Positions 9,701-18,352 of a DNA stretch of 64,000 nt are shown here, piece by piece; the first letter of the stretch is position 1; each line of letters opens with the position of its first letter. The notes beneath the pieces were generated by a model. It was given only the letters and a program-made list of their open reading frames with translations, did not search any database and had not been told where the DNA came from. Position numbers and translations under genes: made by a program. Source of the stretch: Cesiribacter sp. SM1 (GTDB lineage: Bacteria > Bacteroidota > Bacteroidia > Cytophagales > Cyclobacteriaceae); the NCBI RefSeq assembly GCF_020178975.1, contig NZ_JAHXBU010000043.1, positions 124,001 to 188,000 on the forward strand, written 5' to 3'.

Positions 9701-9958
9701 TTACTTGGCTCTCTCTATGATTTCAACTAATCGCCAGCGTTTTTCTTTGCTCAGCGGGCGTGTTTCCATGATCAGAACTGTGTCACCTATGTTACACTCG
9801 TTCTTCTCGTCGTGGGCTTTAAATTTGGTAGTTTTGCCGATGAATTTACCATAGATCTCGTGCTTCACTTTACGTGACACTTCTACAGTGATGGTCTTCT
9901 CCATCTTATTGCTCACCACCTTGCCTACCCGTTCTTTACGTAGATTGCGAGGCTCCAT
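9701..9958 (-). CDS. rpsQ: 30S ribosomal protein S17
   Basis: S17 is an early-binding OB-fold protein of the 30S body. The 85-aa sequence shows the family pattern [20 protein letters not shown] and the signature [20 protein letters not shown]. It lies 1 nt after rpmC and 2 nt before rplN. Confidence 0.98.
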   Translation of the reverse strand: MEPRNLRKERVGKVVSNKMEKTITVEVSRKVKHEIYGKFIGKTTKFKAHDEKNECNIGDTVLIMETRPLSKEKRWRLVEIIERAK

Positions 9959-9959
9959 T

Positions 9960-10154
9960 TTATTTATTAGTTTCTTTAGCCCTTAATTCAGTTTCCAATT
10001 TGGCTATCAGCCTCCGGGAGTGCCGGATTTTTGTTGGGTTCTCGATTGGAGAAATTTCATGAGCAAACTTCAGCTTTGTAAGGCTCTCCCTTTCTGCTGC
10101 AATGCGCTCTTTCAGTTCTTCATTCGACAGTGAACGTATTTCTTCGTTTTTCAT
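9960..10154 (-). CDS. rpmC: 50S ribosomal protein L29
   Basis: L29 is a two-helix protein at the tunnel exit that contributes to docking of trigger factor and SRP. The 64-aa product has the family pattern ([20 protein letters not shown] and the end [19 protein letters not shown]). It lies between rplP (9 nt) and rpsQ (1 nt). Confidence 0.96.
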   Translation of the reverse strand: MKNEEIRSLSNEELKERIAAERESLTKLKFAHEISPIENPTKIRHSRRLIAKLETELRAKETNK

Positions 10155-10163
10155 GGCCGTGGC

Positions 10164-10583
10164 TTATCCTGCAAAGTCGTTACGTACAATAAATTTCGTT
10201 TTGATAGGAAGCTTCTGTGCAGCCAGACGAAGTGATTCCTGAGCCAGTTCAGTGGTAACACCGGTTGACTCGAAAAGGATCGTTCCTGGTTTGATTACGG
10301 CTACCCAATACTCCGGAGCACCTTTACCTTTACCCATCCTTACTTCGGCTGGTTTCTTGGTGATAGGCTTATCAGGGAATATTCTGATCCATACGCGACC
10401 TTCACGTTTCATGGCACGGGTCATGGCAATACGAGCTGCCTCTATTTGGCGAGAAGTAATCCAGCCTGCTTCCAGCGATTTAATGCCAAAGTTGCCAAAT
10501 GCCAACGTATGGCCGCGCTGTGCGATGCCTTTAACTCTACCCTTTTGTTGCTTTCTAAATTTTGTTCTCTTGGGCTGTAACAT
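10164..10583 (-). CDS. rplP: 50S ribosomal protein L16
   Basis: L16 helps to position the A-site tRNA near the peptidyl-transferase centre. The 139-aa sequence begins [19 protein letters not shown] and has the loop [18 protein letters not shown]. The Arg hydroxylated by YcfD-type enzymes in other bacteria lies in a conserved region that is present here. It lies 22 nt after rpsC. Confidence 0.98.
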   Translation of the reverse strand: MLQPKRTKFRKQQKGRVKGIAQRGHTLAFGNFGIKSLEAGWITSRQIEAARIAMTRAMKREGRVWIRIFPDKPITKKPAEVRMGKGKGAPEYWVAVIKPGTILFESTGVTTELAQESLRLAAQKLPIKTKFIVRNDFAG

Positions 10584-10605
10584 GTTCGTACAGATTTAAT
10601 ACAGC

Positions 10606-11349
10606 TTATTTTCTTTTCTTTCTATTGCGTCCACCGTCTCTTCTTTGCTTGCCTGGGCCTGCAGGACGACGTGAGTCGTTACCAGAAGGAGCCTGGGCGG
10701 CAGCATTAGGAGAAAGGTCTGGCTTACCATAGATCTCACCCTTGAAGATCCATACCTTGATACCGATTTTACCGTATACAGTCTCTGCTTCAGAGATTGC
10801 ATAATCGATATCGGCACGAAGGGTATGCAATGGGATACGACCTTCTTTATATTGCTCTGTACGAGCCATTTCAGCACCACCTAAACGGCCTGAACATTTG
10901 ATCTTGATACCCTGCGCACCTACACGCATAGCACTTGCTATTGCCTGTTTCATGGCACGACGGTAAGAAATACGGGCTTTTAACTGCTGAGCAATTGACT
11001 CGCCTACCAGCTGTGAATCAAGTTCCGGACGTTTGATCTCAAAAATGTTGATCTGAACATCTTTACCGGTTACTTTTTTCAGCTCTTCACGCAGACGATC
11101 TACTTCAGCACCGCCTTTACCAATTACCACACCCGGACGAGCCGTATGAATGGTAAGGGTGATACGCTTCAGCGTGCGCTCAATGATGATCTTAGCGATA
11201 CCGCCCTTAGGAATACGGGCAAGGATATACTTACGAATATTATGATCTTCGACCAGTTTATCGGAAAAGGTCTTGCCACCGTACCAGTTCGAGTCCCAAC
11301 CTTTTATTATACCTAATCGGAGACCTGTTGGATTAACTTTTTGTCCCAT
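10606..11349 (-). CDS. rpsC: 30S ribosomal protein S3
   Basis: S3 forms part of the mRNA entry and helicase site. The protein has 247 aa: an N-terminal domain starting [20 protein letters not shown], a KH domain (about residues 40-110 with [17 protein letters not shown]), and the C-terminal domain ([20 protein letters not shown]). The last 35 or so residues are a Pro/Arg/Gly/Lys-rich tail beyond the usual core. It is 2 nt from rplV. Confidence 0.98.
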   Translation of the reverse strand: MGQKVNPTGLRLGIIKGWDSNWYGGKTFSDKLVEDHNIRKYILARIPKGGIAKIIIERTLKRITLTIHTARPGVVIGKGGAEVDRLREELKKVTGKDVQINIFEIKRPELDSQLVGESIAQQLKARISYRRAMKQAIASAMRVGAQGIKIKCSGRLGGAEMARTEQYKEGRIPLHTLRADIDYAISEAETVYGKIGIKVWIFKGEIYGKPDLSPNAAAQAPSGNDSRRPAGPGKQRRDGGRNRKKRK

Positions 11350-11351
11350 GA

Positions 11352-11729
11352 TTATTCTTCTTTATTATTTACCTCGTTCGACTGGCCGTTGCGGCTGGCA
11401 ACTACCAGCGTTACATGGTTGGAGCGTTTTCTGATCCGGTGAGCCCTTCCCTGTGGAGCCGGGCGTAAACGTTTCAGCATTCTGCCGCTGTCTACCTTAA
11501 TCTCCTTGATGAACAGGTTCGCATCTTCAAGACGCTCATCTGTATGCTTGTTCTGCCAGTTTGAAATAGCTGAAACCAACAGTTTCTCAAGACGATCAGA
11601 GCTATGTTTTGAATCGAACTTCAATACGCTAAGTGCTCTGTCTACTGCCATTCCACGAATCATATCAGCCACCAGGCGCATCTTGCGCGGAGACGTAGGC
11701 ACATTATTAAGCTTTGCTACTGCTTCCAT
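11352..11729 (-). CDS. rplV: 50S ribosomal protein L22
   Basis: L22 has a globular domain on the surface and a beta-hairpin that lines the exit tunnel, where macrolide-resistance changes occur. From the ATG at 11729 ([20 protein letters not shown]) the protein is 125 aa. The hairpin tip region [20 protein letters not shown] is intact. A longer in-frame start at 11789 would overlap rpsS by about 60 nt and is not favoured. Confidence 0.97.
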   Translation of the reverse strand: MEAVAKLNNVPTSPRKMRLVADMIRGMAVDRALSVLKFDSKHSSDRLEKLLVSAISNWQNKHTDERLEDANLFIKEIKVDSGRMLKRLRPAPQGRAHRIRKRSNHVTLVVASRNGQSNEVNNKEE

Positions 11730-11730
11730 A

Positions 11731-12009
11731 TTATCTCTTGCCTTTATCTTTTTTAGCTGTGTGACCTCTGAAGTTACGGGTAGGCGCAAACTCGCCCATT
11801 TTATGTCCTACCATGTTTTCTGTGATGAAAACCGGTATGAATTTGTTGCCATTATGAACGGCAAATGTGTGACCAACGAAGTCCGGAGAAATCATAGAGC
11901 GACGAGACCAGGTCTTTATTACAGACTTTTTGCCTCCTTCGTTCATTTTATCTACTTTCTTTTCCAGCCGGAAATCTATGTATGGTCCTTTTTTAAGTGA
12001 ACGTGCCAT
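11731..12009 (-). CDS. rpsS: 30S ribosomal protein S19
   Basis: S19 sits in the 30S head and bridges to the 50S subunit with S13. The 92-aa product starts [20 protein letters not shown] and has the signature [19 protein letters not shown]. Its ATG overlaps the rplB stop as TAATG, and rplV begins 1 nt after its end. Confidence 0.98.
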   Translation of the reverse strand: MARSLKKGPYIDFRLEKKVDKMNEGGKKSVIKTWSRRSMISPDFVGHTFAVHNGNKFIPVFITENMVGHKMGEFAPTRNFRGHTAKKDKGKR

Positions 12010-12833
12010 TATTTCTTCCTTTTGCTAATGATTAAGCCGTTGCTGTACTTTTTCGGACTTCTAGTTTTCTTACCTTTTGCTATCTGGCCATTGCGTGAAC
12101 GTGGATGACCACCTGATGCACGACCTTCGCCACCACCCATAGGGTGATCTACCGGGTTCATGGCTACACCACGAACGCGAGGACGACGACCTAACCAGCG
12201 CTTACGACCTGCTTTACCAAGGCTCTCATTCATGTGAGTACCATTAGATACAGTACCTACAGTTGCAAGGCACTCTACAAGCACCTGGCGTGTTTCGCCT
12301 GAAGGCAGCTTTACAGTTGCATACTTACCCTCACGGGCTACAAGCTGTGCGTAAGATCCTGCACTACGTGCCATTGCGCCACCTTTACCAGGCTTCAGCT
12401 CAATGTTATGCACAATAGTACCCAGTGGTATGCTTCTTAATGGAAGTGTATTACCAAGTTCTGGCGCTACACTTGCACCGCTTACTACTGTTTGACCAAC
12501 TGCAAGACCTTCCGGAGCAAGGATATATGATTTGGTGCCATCGGCATACCAGATCTGTGCTACACGGGCTGTACGGGTTGGATCGTACTCAATTGCCTTT
12601 ACTGTTGCAGGAACATCGAAGTGAGCACGCTGAAAATCGATTACACGAATTTTCTGCTTATGACCACCACCGATATGACGCATGGTGCGACGGCCCTGGT
12701 TATTGCGGCCACCTGATTTATTCTTCGACACCAGCAGTGATTTTTCCGGCTGATCGCTGGTTATTTCACTGAAGGTGGGAGCTATTCTGAAACGAGAACC
12801 TGGTGTAACAGGTCTTAGTTTTTTAATTGCCAT
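12009..12833 (-). CDS. rplB: 50S ribosomal protein L2
   Basis: L2 is a core 23S rRNA-binding protein needed for subunit association and peptidyl transfer. From the ATG at 12833 ([15 protein letters not shown]) it is 274 aa, with the OB-like N-terminal domain, an SH3-like domain and the conserved C-terminal [20 protein letters not shown] that carries the essential His. An in-frame GTG one codon upstream is a less likely start. Confidence 0.98.
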   Translation of the reverse strand: MAIKKLRPVTPGSRFRIAPTFSEITSDQPEKSLLVSKNKSGGRNNQGRRTMRHIGGGHKQKIRVIDFQRAHFDVPATVKAIEYDPTRTARVAQIWYADGTKSYILAPEGLAVGQTVVSGASVAPELGNTLPLRSIPLGTIVHNIELKPGKGGAMARSAGSYAQLVAREGKYATVKLPSGETRQVLVECLATVGTVSNGTHMNESLGKAGRKRWLGRRPRVRGVAMNPVDHPMGGGEGRASGGHPRSRNGQIAKGKKTRSPKKYSNGLIISKRKK

Positions 12834-12844
12834 CACTAATCTTA

Positions 12845-13132
12845 TTAAATGCCGCTATAAAAATCGATTACTTCACCTTCTGCAACAGTTATGATTGCTT
12901 TCTTGAAGGAAGGTGTCCGGCCGCTCACTACACCTGTTTTAGTGTAGCGGGATTTTTCTTTTCCATTGTAACGCATGGTGTTTACTGTCTCCACCGTTAC
13001 GCCATAGGTTTTCTCTACCGCTTTTGCAATCTCAACTTTGTTGGCAGTTTTAGCTACAACAAAGCCATACTTGCCTTTTTCGTTCAGGGCAGATACCTTT
13101 TCGGTTACTAGAGGTTTAATCAGCACACTCAT
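12845..13132 (-). CDS. rplW: 50S ribosomal protein L23
   Basis: L23 is the main docking site for trigger factor and SRP at the tunnel exit. The 95-aa sequence has the family pattern ([20 protein letters not shown], then [20 protein letters not shown]). Its first 4 nt overlap the end of rplD (ATGA), suggesting coupled translation. Confidence 0.97.
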   Translation of the reverse strand: MSVLIKPLVTEKVSALNEKGKYGFVVAKTANKVEIAKAVEKTYGVTVETVNTMRYNGKEKSRYTKTGVVSGRTPSFKKAIITVAEGEVIDFYSGI

Positions 13133-13764
13133 GACGCAGAGTTATATATTTCTTCCAGTTTTTGAACGGCACCCTCACTAATAATAAGGGTATCGGCTTT
13201 AATAATTTCGTAGGTATTCAGGTTGCTGGCAGTGGTAACCTGAGCATTCTTGATGTTGCGGCTAGAAAGCACAACATTCTGATCTACATCAGCCAGTACT
13301 AAAAGTGTTTTCTTGTTAGTAAGCGACAGACCATTCAGCAGCTTCAGGTAATCCTTAGTCTTAGGACCATCAAAGCTAATGCTTTCCAGGATGCTGATGT
13401 TGTTATCTTTCAGTTTATAAGCCAGGGCTGACTGTCTTGCCAGCTGCTTCACTTTCTTATTAAGCTTAAAGCTGTAGTTACGCGGACGAGGACCAAAGAT
13501 ACGTCCACCACCACGGAATACAGGAGACTTGATGCTACCTGCACGGGCACCACCGGTACCTTTTTGCTTTTTGATCTTACGAGTAGATCCGGCTACCTCA
13601 TTTCTCTCCTTCGACTTATGCGTTCCCTGACGTTGGTTAGCCAAATACTGCTTTACATCCAGGTAGATTGCATGATCGTTTGGCTCAATGCCAAACACTG
13701 ACTCAGCAAGCGCGATTTTACGTCCTGTGTCTTCTCCAGATTGTTTTAATACTGCAACTTCCAT
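13129..13764 (-). CDS. rplD: 50S ribosomal protein L4
   Basis: L4 extends a loop into the exit tunnel and, in E. coli, represses the S10 operon at the level of transcription and translation. The 211-aa protein contains the extended loop (STRKIKKQKGTGGARAGSIK, then PVFRGGGRIFGPRPRNYSF) and a C-terminal Rossmann-like part. It lies 3 nt after rplC. I saw no E. coli-type S10 leader upstream, since rpsJ lies outside this promoter's unit. Confidence 0.98.
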   Translation of the reverse strand: MEVAVLKQSGEDTGRKIALAESVFGIEPNDHAIYLDVKQYLANQRQGTHKSKERNEVAGSTRKIKKQKGTGGARAGSIKSPVFRGGGRIFGPRPRNYSFKLNKKVKQLARQSALAYKLKDNNISILESISFDGPKTKDYLKLLNGLSLTNKKTLLVLADVDQNVVLSSRNIKNAQVTTASNLNTYEIIKADTLIISEGAVQKLEEIYNSAS

Positions 13765-13767
13765 GGT

Positions 13768-14400
13768 TTACTTCTCTAGAATTACGTAAGAATTTTTCGC
13801 TCCGGGGATTGAGCCACTTACCAGCATCAGATTTTGCTCTGGATAGATCTTAAGGATACGTAAGTTAACCATCTTAACACGACGTCCGCCAGTTCTACCT
13901 GCCATACGCTGACCCTTGAATACTCTTGAAGGGAAAGAACAGGCACCGATTGAACCAGGAGCACGCAAACGGTTATGCTGACCATGTGTTGCTTCGCCTA
14001 CACCGGCAAATCCATGACGCTTCACAACGCCCTGAAAGCCTTTACCTTTTGAGGTACCAATTGCATCAACGAAATCACCTTCGATGAATACCTCCCCTGC
14101 TTTGATGATATTTCCGATGGAAACACCACCCTCAAACTCTACTCTGAAATCACGAAACTCTACTACCTTTTTCTTGGGAGTAGTATTCGCTTTTGCAAAG
14201 TGACCTGCAAGCGCCCTGGTGGTATGCTTTTCTTTCTTCTCACCATAGGCTAACTGTACGGCACGATATCCGTCAGTTGCTTCATCTTTTACTTGCGTTA
14301 TAACGCAAGGACCAGCCTCCACTACTGTGCATGCGACATTCTGTCCATCGGCACTGTAGATGCTAGTCATCCCGATTTTTTTTCCAATAATACCAGACAT
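13768..14400 (-). CDS. rplC: 50S ribosomal protein L3
   Basis: L3 is an assembly-initiating protein whose finger reaches the peptidyl-transferase centre. The 210-aa product starts [20 protein letters not shown] and has the motif [19 protein letters not shown], followed by the finger ([20 protein letters not shown]). It is the first gene after an intergenic terminator and promoter, so it heads the main S10-spc-alpha transcript here, instead of rpsJ. Confidence 0.98.
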   Translation of the reverse strand: MSGIIGKKIGMTSIYSADGQNVACTVVEAGPCVITQVKDEATDGYRAVQLAYGEKKEKHTTRALAGHFAKANTTPKKKVVEFRDFRVEFEGGVSIGNIIKAGEVFIEGDFVDAIGTSKGKGFQGVVKRHGFAGVGEATHGQHNRLRAPGSIGACSFPSRVFKGQRMAGRTGGRRVKMVNLRILKIYPEQNLMLVSGSIPGAKNSYVILEK

Positions 14401-14463
14401 CTTCTATGCTGTTTGTTTAGCAGTTGCTTCTTCTTACCGCAACTTACTTTCCATAAAGGACTG

Positions 14464-14471
14464 CAAAGTTA
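14464..14471 (-). promoter_or_regulatory. Promoter -7 box for the rplC-to-rplQ string
   Basis: Minus-strand TAACTTTG followed by CAGTCC, with TTTT about 19 nt upstream. It lies between the rpsJ terminator and rplC, leaving a leader of about 58 nt. The downstream CAGTCC is shared with the rpsL promoter. Confidence 0.7.
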
Positions 14472-14528
14472 GACAATTTATTTCTACTAGAAAAATGTTG
14501 TTGCACTTTTTCTACTTTACATTACAAC

Positions 14529-14565
14529 AAAAAAGAACCAACTACCGTATTCCGGCAGTTGGTTC
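14529..14565 (-). terminator. Intrinsic terminator after rpsJ
   Basis: On the minus strand, a stem of 9 perfect pairs (GAACCAACT with AGTTGGTTC) extended by one G-U and three G-C pairs is followed by six T residues. It lies 24 nt beyond the rpsJ stop and separates the rpsL-rpsG-fusA-rpsJ unit from rplC. Confidence 0.85.
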
Positions 14566-14588
14566 TCCCATTTCATATGTTTTATTGA

Positions 14589-14894
14589 TCAAACTTTGAT
14601 CTCAACATCAACACCACTTGGTAGCTCAAGTTTCATCAGGGCATCTACAGTTTTAGCACTGGTAGAATAAATATCTACCAGACGCTTATAGGTACAAAGC
14701 TGAAACTGCTCACGAGCTTTCTTATTCACGTGCGGTGAACGCAGTACAGTGAATATCTCTTTCTCGGTAGGCAAAGGTATCGGGCCACTTACCACAGCTC
14801 CGGTAGCCTTTACAGCACGTACAATCTTCTCAGATGATTTATCTACCAGATTGTGGTCGTACGACTTTAGTTTTATGCGAATTTTCTGGTTCAT
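14589..14894 (-). CDS. rpsJ: 30S ribosomal protein S10
   Basis: S10 is a 30S head protein and also the NusE partner of NusB in transcription antitermination. The 101-aa sequence starts [20 protein letters not shown] and has the loop region [20 protein letters not shown]. It lies 6 nt after fusA and is followed by a terminator, so it is co-transcribed with the str genes and not with rplC. Confidence 0.98.
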   Translation of the reverse strand: MNQKIRIKLKSYDHNLVDKSSEKIVRAVKATGAVVSGPIPLPTEKEIFTVLRSPHVNKKAREQFQLCTYKRLVDIYSTSAKTVDALMKLELPSGVDVEIKV

Positions 14895-14900
14895 ACCAAT

Positions 14901-17018
14901 TTATTTTTGCGGCCCTTTTACTTTAGCAATTACCTGCTCGGCAATATTGTTTGGCACCTGCTCGTAGTGAGAGAATGTTAAAGATGCAGTTGCACGTCCT
15001 GAAGTGATGGTACGTAAATCTGTTACATAACCAAACAATTCAGAAAGCGGCACATTAGCTCTGATCACCTGTGCTACACCTTTAGGGTCCATACCCCTCA
15101 TAATACCACGACGACGGTTCAGGTCACCTGTTACAGGACCAGTATATTCATCTGGCGTTACTACTTCTACATTCATGATTGGCTCAAGAATGATAGGCTT
15201 AGCTTTTTTCGCAGCTTCTTTGAATCCAATACGGGCAGCAAGTTCGAATGAAAGTGCATCAGAGTCCACATCGTGGAATGAACCGTGGAACAGACGTACT
15301 TTCATCTGCTCGATCGGGTATCCTGCCAGTGGACCATTTTTCATGGCACCTTCAAATCCCTTCTGGATAGATGGGATAAATTCACGAGGAATTACACCAC
15401 CAACCACGTTATTCACAAACTGAAGGCCGTTTCTTACTTCTTTAGGATCGGCTTCTGCATCAATCGGACCTAATTCGAACACGATATCTGCAAATTTACC
15501 TTTACCACCTGTTTGCTTCTTATAAACCTCTTTATGCTCAACGTTAGCAGTAAGGGCTTCTTTGTAAGCAACCTGTGGCGCACCCTGGTTGATCTCTACC
15601 TTGAATTCACGACGCATACGGTCAATGATAATTTCAAGGTGAAGCTCACCCATACCCTTAAGGATAGTCTGACCTGTTTCATGATCAGTCTCAACATGAA
15701 GGGTTGGATCTTCCTCTACCAGTTTGGCAATGGCCATACCCAGTTTATCTACATCGGCCTGTTTCTTAGGCTCGATTGCATAACCAATAACAGGCTCAGG
15801 GAACACCATTGATTCAAGCACAATCTTATGCTTTTCATCACACAGTGTATCACCGGTTTTGATATCTTTGAAACCAACAACCGCACCAATATCACCAGCA
15901 CCCAGTCTTTCGATCTGGTTCTGCTTGTTAGCATGCATCTGGAAAATACGGGAGATCCTTTCTTTGTTACCTGAGCGTGTATTGAACACATATGAGCCTG
16001 ACTCCAGCATGCCTGAATAAGCACGGATAAAGCAAAGACGGCCTACATATGGGTCAGTAGCGATCTTAAATGCAAGGGCTGAAAATGGTTCTTCGTATTT
16101 TGGCTTACGTACCACTTCCTTATCATTATCAGGGTTGATACCTGTGATATTCTCACGATCAAGCGGAGAAGGACACAGCGCCATTACATAATCCAGCATG
16201 GTTTGTACGCCTTTGTTCTTGAAAGAAGAACCACAAAGCATAGGTACAATCGCCATGTCGATGGTTGCAGCACGAAGCGCAGCAAGAATTTCAGCTTCTG
16301 TGATCGACTCCGGATCTTCGAAGTACTTTTCCATCAGGCTCTCATCGTATTCAGCTACTGCTTCCAGCAGCTTCTCACGATATTCCTGTGCTTCTTCCAT
16401 CATATCGTCCGGAATTGCTACTTCGGTAAAGGTCATGCCTTTATCCTCTTCGTTCCAAACAATACCACGGAAGTTCACCAGGTCAACAACACCCCTGAAG
16501 TTTTCTTCAGCACCGATTGGCAGCTGAAGCGGCACAGCATTGCTGCCCAGCATTTCTTTCACCTGCTTACAAACGCCCAGAAAGTCTGCACCAGAACGGT
16601 CCATTTTATTCACGAATCCGATACGGGCAACTTTATAGTTGTCAGCAAGGCGCCAGTTAGTTTCTGATTGTGGCTCTACACCATCAACAGCACTAAACAG
16701 GAAAACAAGACCATCCAGTACACGCAGTGAACGGTTTACCTCTACGGTAAAGTCAACGTGACCTGGGGTGTCAATAATGTTTATATGATATTCCTGACCT
16801 CTGTAAGGCCATTTTACAGTAGTAGCAGCAGAGGTAATGGTAATACCACGCTCCTGCTCCTGCTCCATCCAGTCCATGGTAGCAGCACCATCATGAACTT
16901 CTCCGATCTTGTGGCTAACGCCGGCATAGTATAGAATACGCTCTGTGGTGGTTGTTTTACCAGCATCAATGTGCGCTGCTATACCTATATTTCTAGTGAA
17001 TTTTAAGTCTCTCGCCAT
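14901..17018 (-). CDS. fusA: Elongation factor G
   Basis: EF-G is the GTPase that drives translocation and, with RRF, ribosome recycling. The 705-aa protein has the G1 loop AHIDAGKTT (residues 15-23), DTPGH, NKMD, and the four C-terminal domains, including domain IV (from about residue 485). Its length and motifs are typical of the canonical fusA product. It lies between rpsG (3 nt) and rpsJ (6 nt) in the str-operon order. Confidence 0.98.
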   Translation of the reverse strand: MARDLKFTRNIGIAAHIDAGKTTTTERILYYAGVSHKIGEVHDGAATMDWMEQEQERGITITSAATTVKWPYRGQEYHINIIDTPGHVDFTVEVNRSLRVLDGLVFLFSAVDGVEPQSETNWRLADNYKVARIGFVNKMDRSGADFLGVCKQVKEMLGSNAVPLQLPIGAEENFRGVVDLVNFRGIVWNEEDKGMTFTEVAIPDDMMEEAQEYREKLLEAVAEYDESLMEKYFEDPESITEAEILAALRAATIDMAIVPMLCGSSFKNKGVQTMLDYVMALCPSPLDRENITGINPDNDKEVVRKPKYEEPFSALAFKIATDPYVGRLCFIRAYSGMLESGSYVFNTRSGNKERISRIFQMHANKQNQIERLGAGDIGAVVGFKDIKTGDTLCDEKHKIVLESMVFPEPVIGYAIEPKKQADVDKLGMAIAKLVEEDPTLHVETDHETGQTILKGMGELHLEIIIDRMRREFKVEINQGAPQVAYKEALTANVEHKEVYKKQTGGKGKFADIVFELGPIDAEADPKEVRNGLQFVNNVVGGVIPREFIPSIQKGFEGAMKNGPLAGYPIEQMKVRLFHGSFHDVDSDALSFELAARIGFKEAAKKAKPIILEPIMNVEVVTPDEYTGPVTGDLNRRRGIMRGMDPKGVAQVIRANVPLSELFGYVTDLRTITSGRATASLTFSHYEQVPNNIAEQVIAKVKGPQK

Positions 17019-17021
17019 TTT

Positions 17022-17489
17022 TTAGAATCTAAAGTGTGAGAATGCCTTGTTTGCCTCAGCCATACGATGTGTATCGTCTTTCTTCTTGATCGCAGCTCCC
17101 TCACCTTTAGAAGCAGAAATTATTTCTCCTGCCAGCTTCTCTGTCATGGTTTTTTCACCACGGTTACGAGCATAGCTGATGAGCCATTTGATACCCAGCG
17201 AGGTCTTGCGTTCAGGGCGCACTTCCTGGGGAACCTGGAATGTTGCACCACCTACACGACGGCTTTTCACCTCTACGCCAGGCATCACATTGTTGAGTGC
17301 CTTGCGCCAGGTTTCGAGACCATTCTCGCCAGTCTTGCTTTCTATCAGCGCTACTGCGTCATAGAAAATGCTGTAGGCAATACTCTTCTTACCGTCCACC
17401 ATCATGTAGTTTACAAATTTGGAAACCATTACATCTCCAAATTTTGGATCCGGTAGAATATATCTCTTTTTAGGCTTACTTTTTCTCAT
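17022..17489 (-). CDS. rpsG: 30S ribosomal protein S7
   Basis: S7 is a primary binder of the 16S 3' major domain and lines the E site. The 155-aa protein starts [19 protein letters not shown] and has the family pattern ([20 protein letters not shown], then [16 protein letters not shown]). It lies 18 nt after rpsL and 3 nt before fusA. Confidence 0.98.
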   Translation of the reverse strand: MRKSKPKKRYILPDPKFGDVMVSKFVNYMMVDGKKSIAYSIFYDAVALIESKTGENGLETWRKALNNVMPGVEVKSRRVGGATFQVPQEVRPERKTSLGIKWLISYARNRGEKTMTEKLAGEIISASKGEGAAIKKKDDTHRMAEANKAFSHFRF

Positions 17490-17507
17490 TGTATTATTAC
17501 TCGAATA

Positions 17508-17888
17508 TTAGCTTTTTGCTTTTGGTCTCTTTGCACCGTATTTTGAACGTGCTTGCAGACGACCATTAACACCTGCGGTATCAAGTGCACCACGAATGAT
17601 GTGGTAACGCACACCTGGAAGGTCCTTCACACGACCACCGCGAATCAGCACGATTGAGTGCTCCTGCAGGTTGTGTCCTTCGCCCGGAATGTATGCGTTT
17701 ACTTCTTTACCATTGGTGAGGCGTACACGTGCAACTTTACGCATTGCAGAGTTCGGCTTCTTTGGCGTTGTGGTGTACACACGTGTACAAACGCCTCGAC
17801 GCTGCGGACATGCGTCCAGCGCCGGTGATTTTGATTTTGAGGTCAGTTGTTTTCTGCCCTTTCTTACTAATTGCTGAATAGTAGGCAT
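17508..17888 (-). CDS. rpsL: 30S ribosomal protein S12
   Basis: S12 is at the decoding site and controls accuracy. The 126-aa sequence starts [20 protein letters not shown]. The two streptomycin-resistance hotspots look wild type ([13 protein letters not shown] with the key Lys, and [13 protein letters not shown] with the second Lys). It is the first gene of the rpsL-rpsG-fusA-rpsJ unit, which starts at a promoter about 50 nt upstream. Confidence 0.98.
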   Translation of the reverse strand: MPTIQQLVRKGRKQLTSKSKSPALDACPQRRGVCTRVYTTTPKKPNSAMRKVARVRLTNGKEVNAYIPGEGHNLQEHSIVLIRGGRVKDLPGVRYHIIRGALDTAGVNGRLQARSKYGAKRPKAKS

Positions 17889-17937
17889 TCTTATTACCTT
17901 GTTTAGCTACTTATCCCAAGATCGGATTTTCGGACTG

Positions 17938-17969
17938 CAAAAATATAAAAATAGTACACACATTGCAAA
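17938..17969 (-). promoter_or_regulatory. rpsL operon promoter, embedded in a terminator
   Basis: Minus-strand -7 box TATTTTTG (17938-17945), followed by CAGTCC, and -33 TTTG (17966-17969) separated by 20 nt. The -33 element is in the loop of the terminator hairpin at 17948-17987, and the -7 box lies in its T-rich tail. Confidence 0.7.
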
Positions 17970-17987
17970 GAATGTGTGTACTATTTT
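17948..17987 (-). terminator. Intrinsic terminator after the DUF3467 gene
   Basis: A perfect 17-bp stem (AAAATAGTACACACATT and its complement) with a 6-nt loop, followed on the minus strand by a T-rich tract. It lies 22 nt beyond the DUF3467 stop and ends the rpoBC transcript. The arms are symmetrical, but the longer U-rich tail is on the minus side. Confidence 0.85.
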
Positions 17988-18009
17988 AAAATAACTAGGA
18001 TATACTCCT

Positions 18010-18342
18010 TCAGGCTTCGCCTATGGTGCCTCCAAAATTCATCGGAAAGCGTACCTGCTCCTCATCTGCCTGCTTTATGGCCCCGAAATTATCTTCATAC
18101 TTGGAGATATTATCGTTTAGAGCCTGCAGCAAACGCTTTGCATGTTCAGGTGTTAAAATCACCCGCGCTTTTACCTTTGCTTTTGGTACACCCGGCATTA
18201 ACCGGATAAAGTCTATTACAAACTCCGAATTGGAGTGGGCCACCATGGCCAGATTAGAATATACGCCCTCGGCTATCTCCTCAGTCAGTTCGATGTTGAT
18301 CTGCTGTGGCTTAAGGGACTTTTTAGGATCCTGATCTGACAT
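18010..18342 (-). CDS. DUF3467 family protein
   Basis: The 110-aa product matches what I recall of the DUF3467 family, a small conserved bacterial protein of unknown function often found near rpoC in Bacteroidota. Visible features are a polar N-terminus (MSDQDPKKSLKPQQ), a core with EEIAEGVYSNLAMVAHSNSE and DFIRLMPGVPKAKVKARVIL, and HAKRLLQALNDNISKYE. There is no signal peptide or membrane segment. It begins 10 nt after the rpoC stop and precedes the terminator, so it is transcribed with rpoBC. The function is unknown; the context suggests a link to transcription. Confidence 0.85.
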   Translation of the reverse strand: MSDQDPKKSLKPQQINIELTEEIAEGVYSNLAMVAHSNSEFVIDFIRLMPGVPKAKVKARVILTPEHAKRLLQALNDNISKYEDNFGAIKQADEEQVRFPMNFGGTIGEA

Positions 18343-18352
18343 AGGTTTTCCT

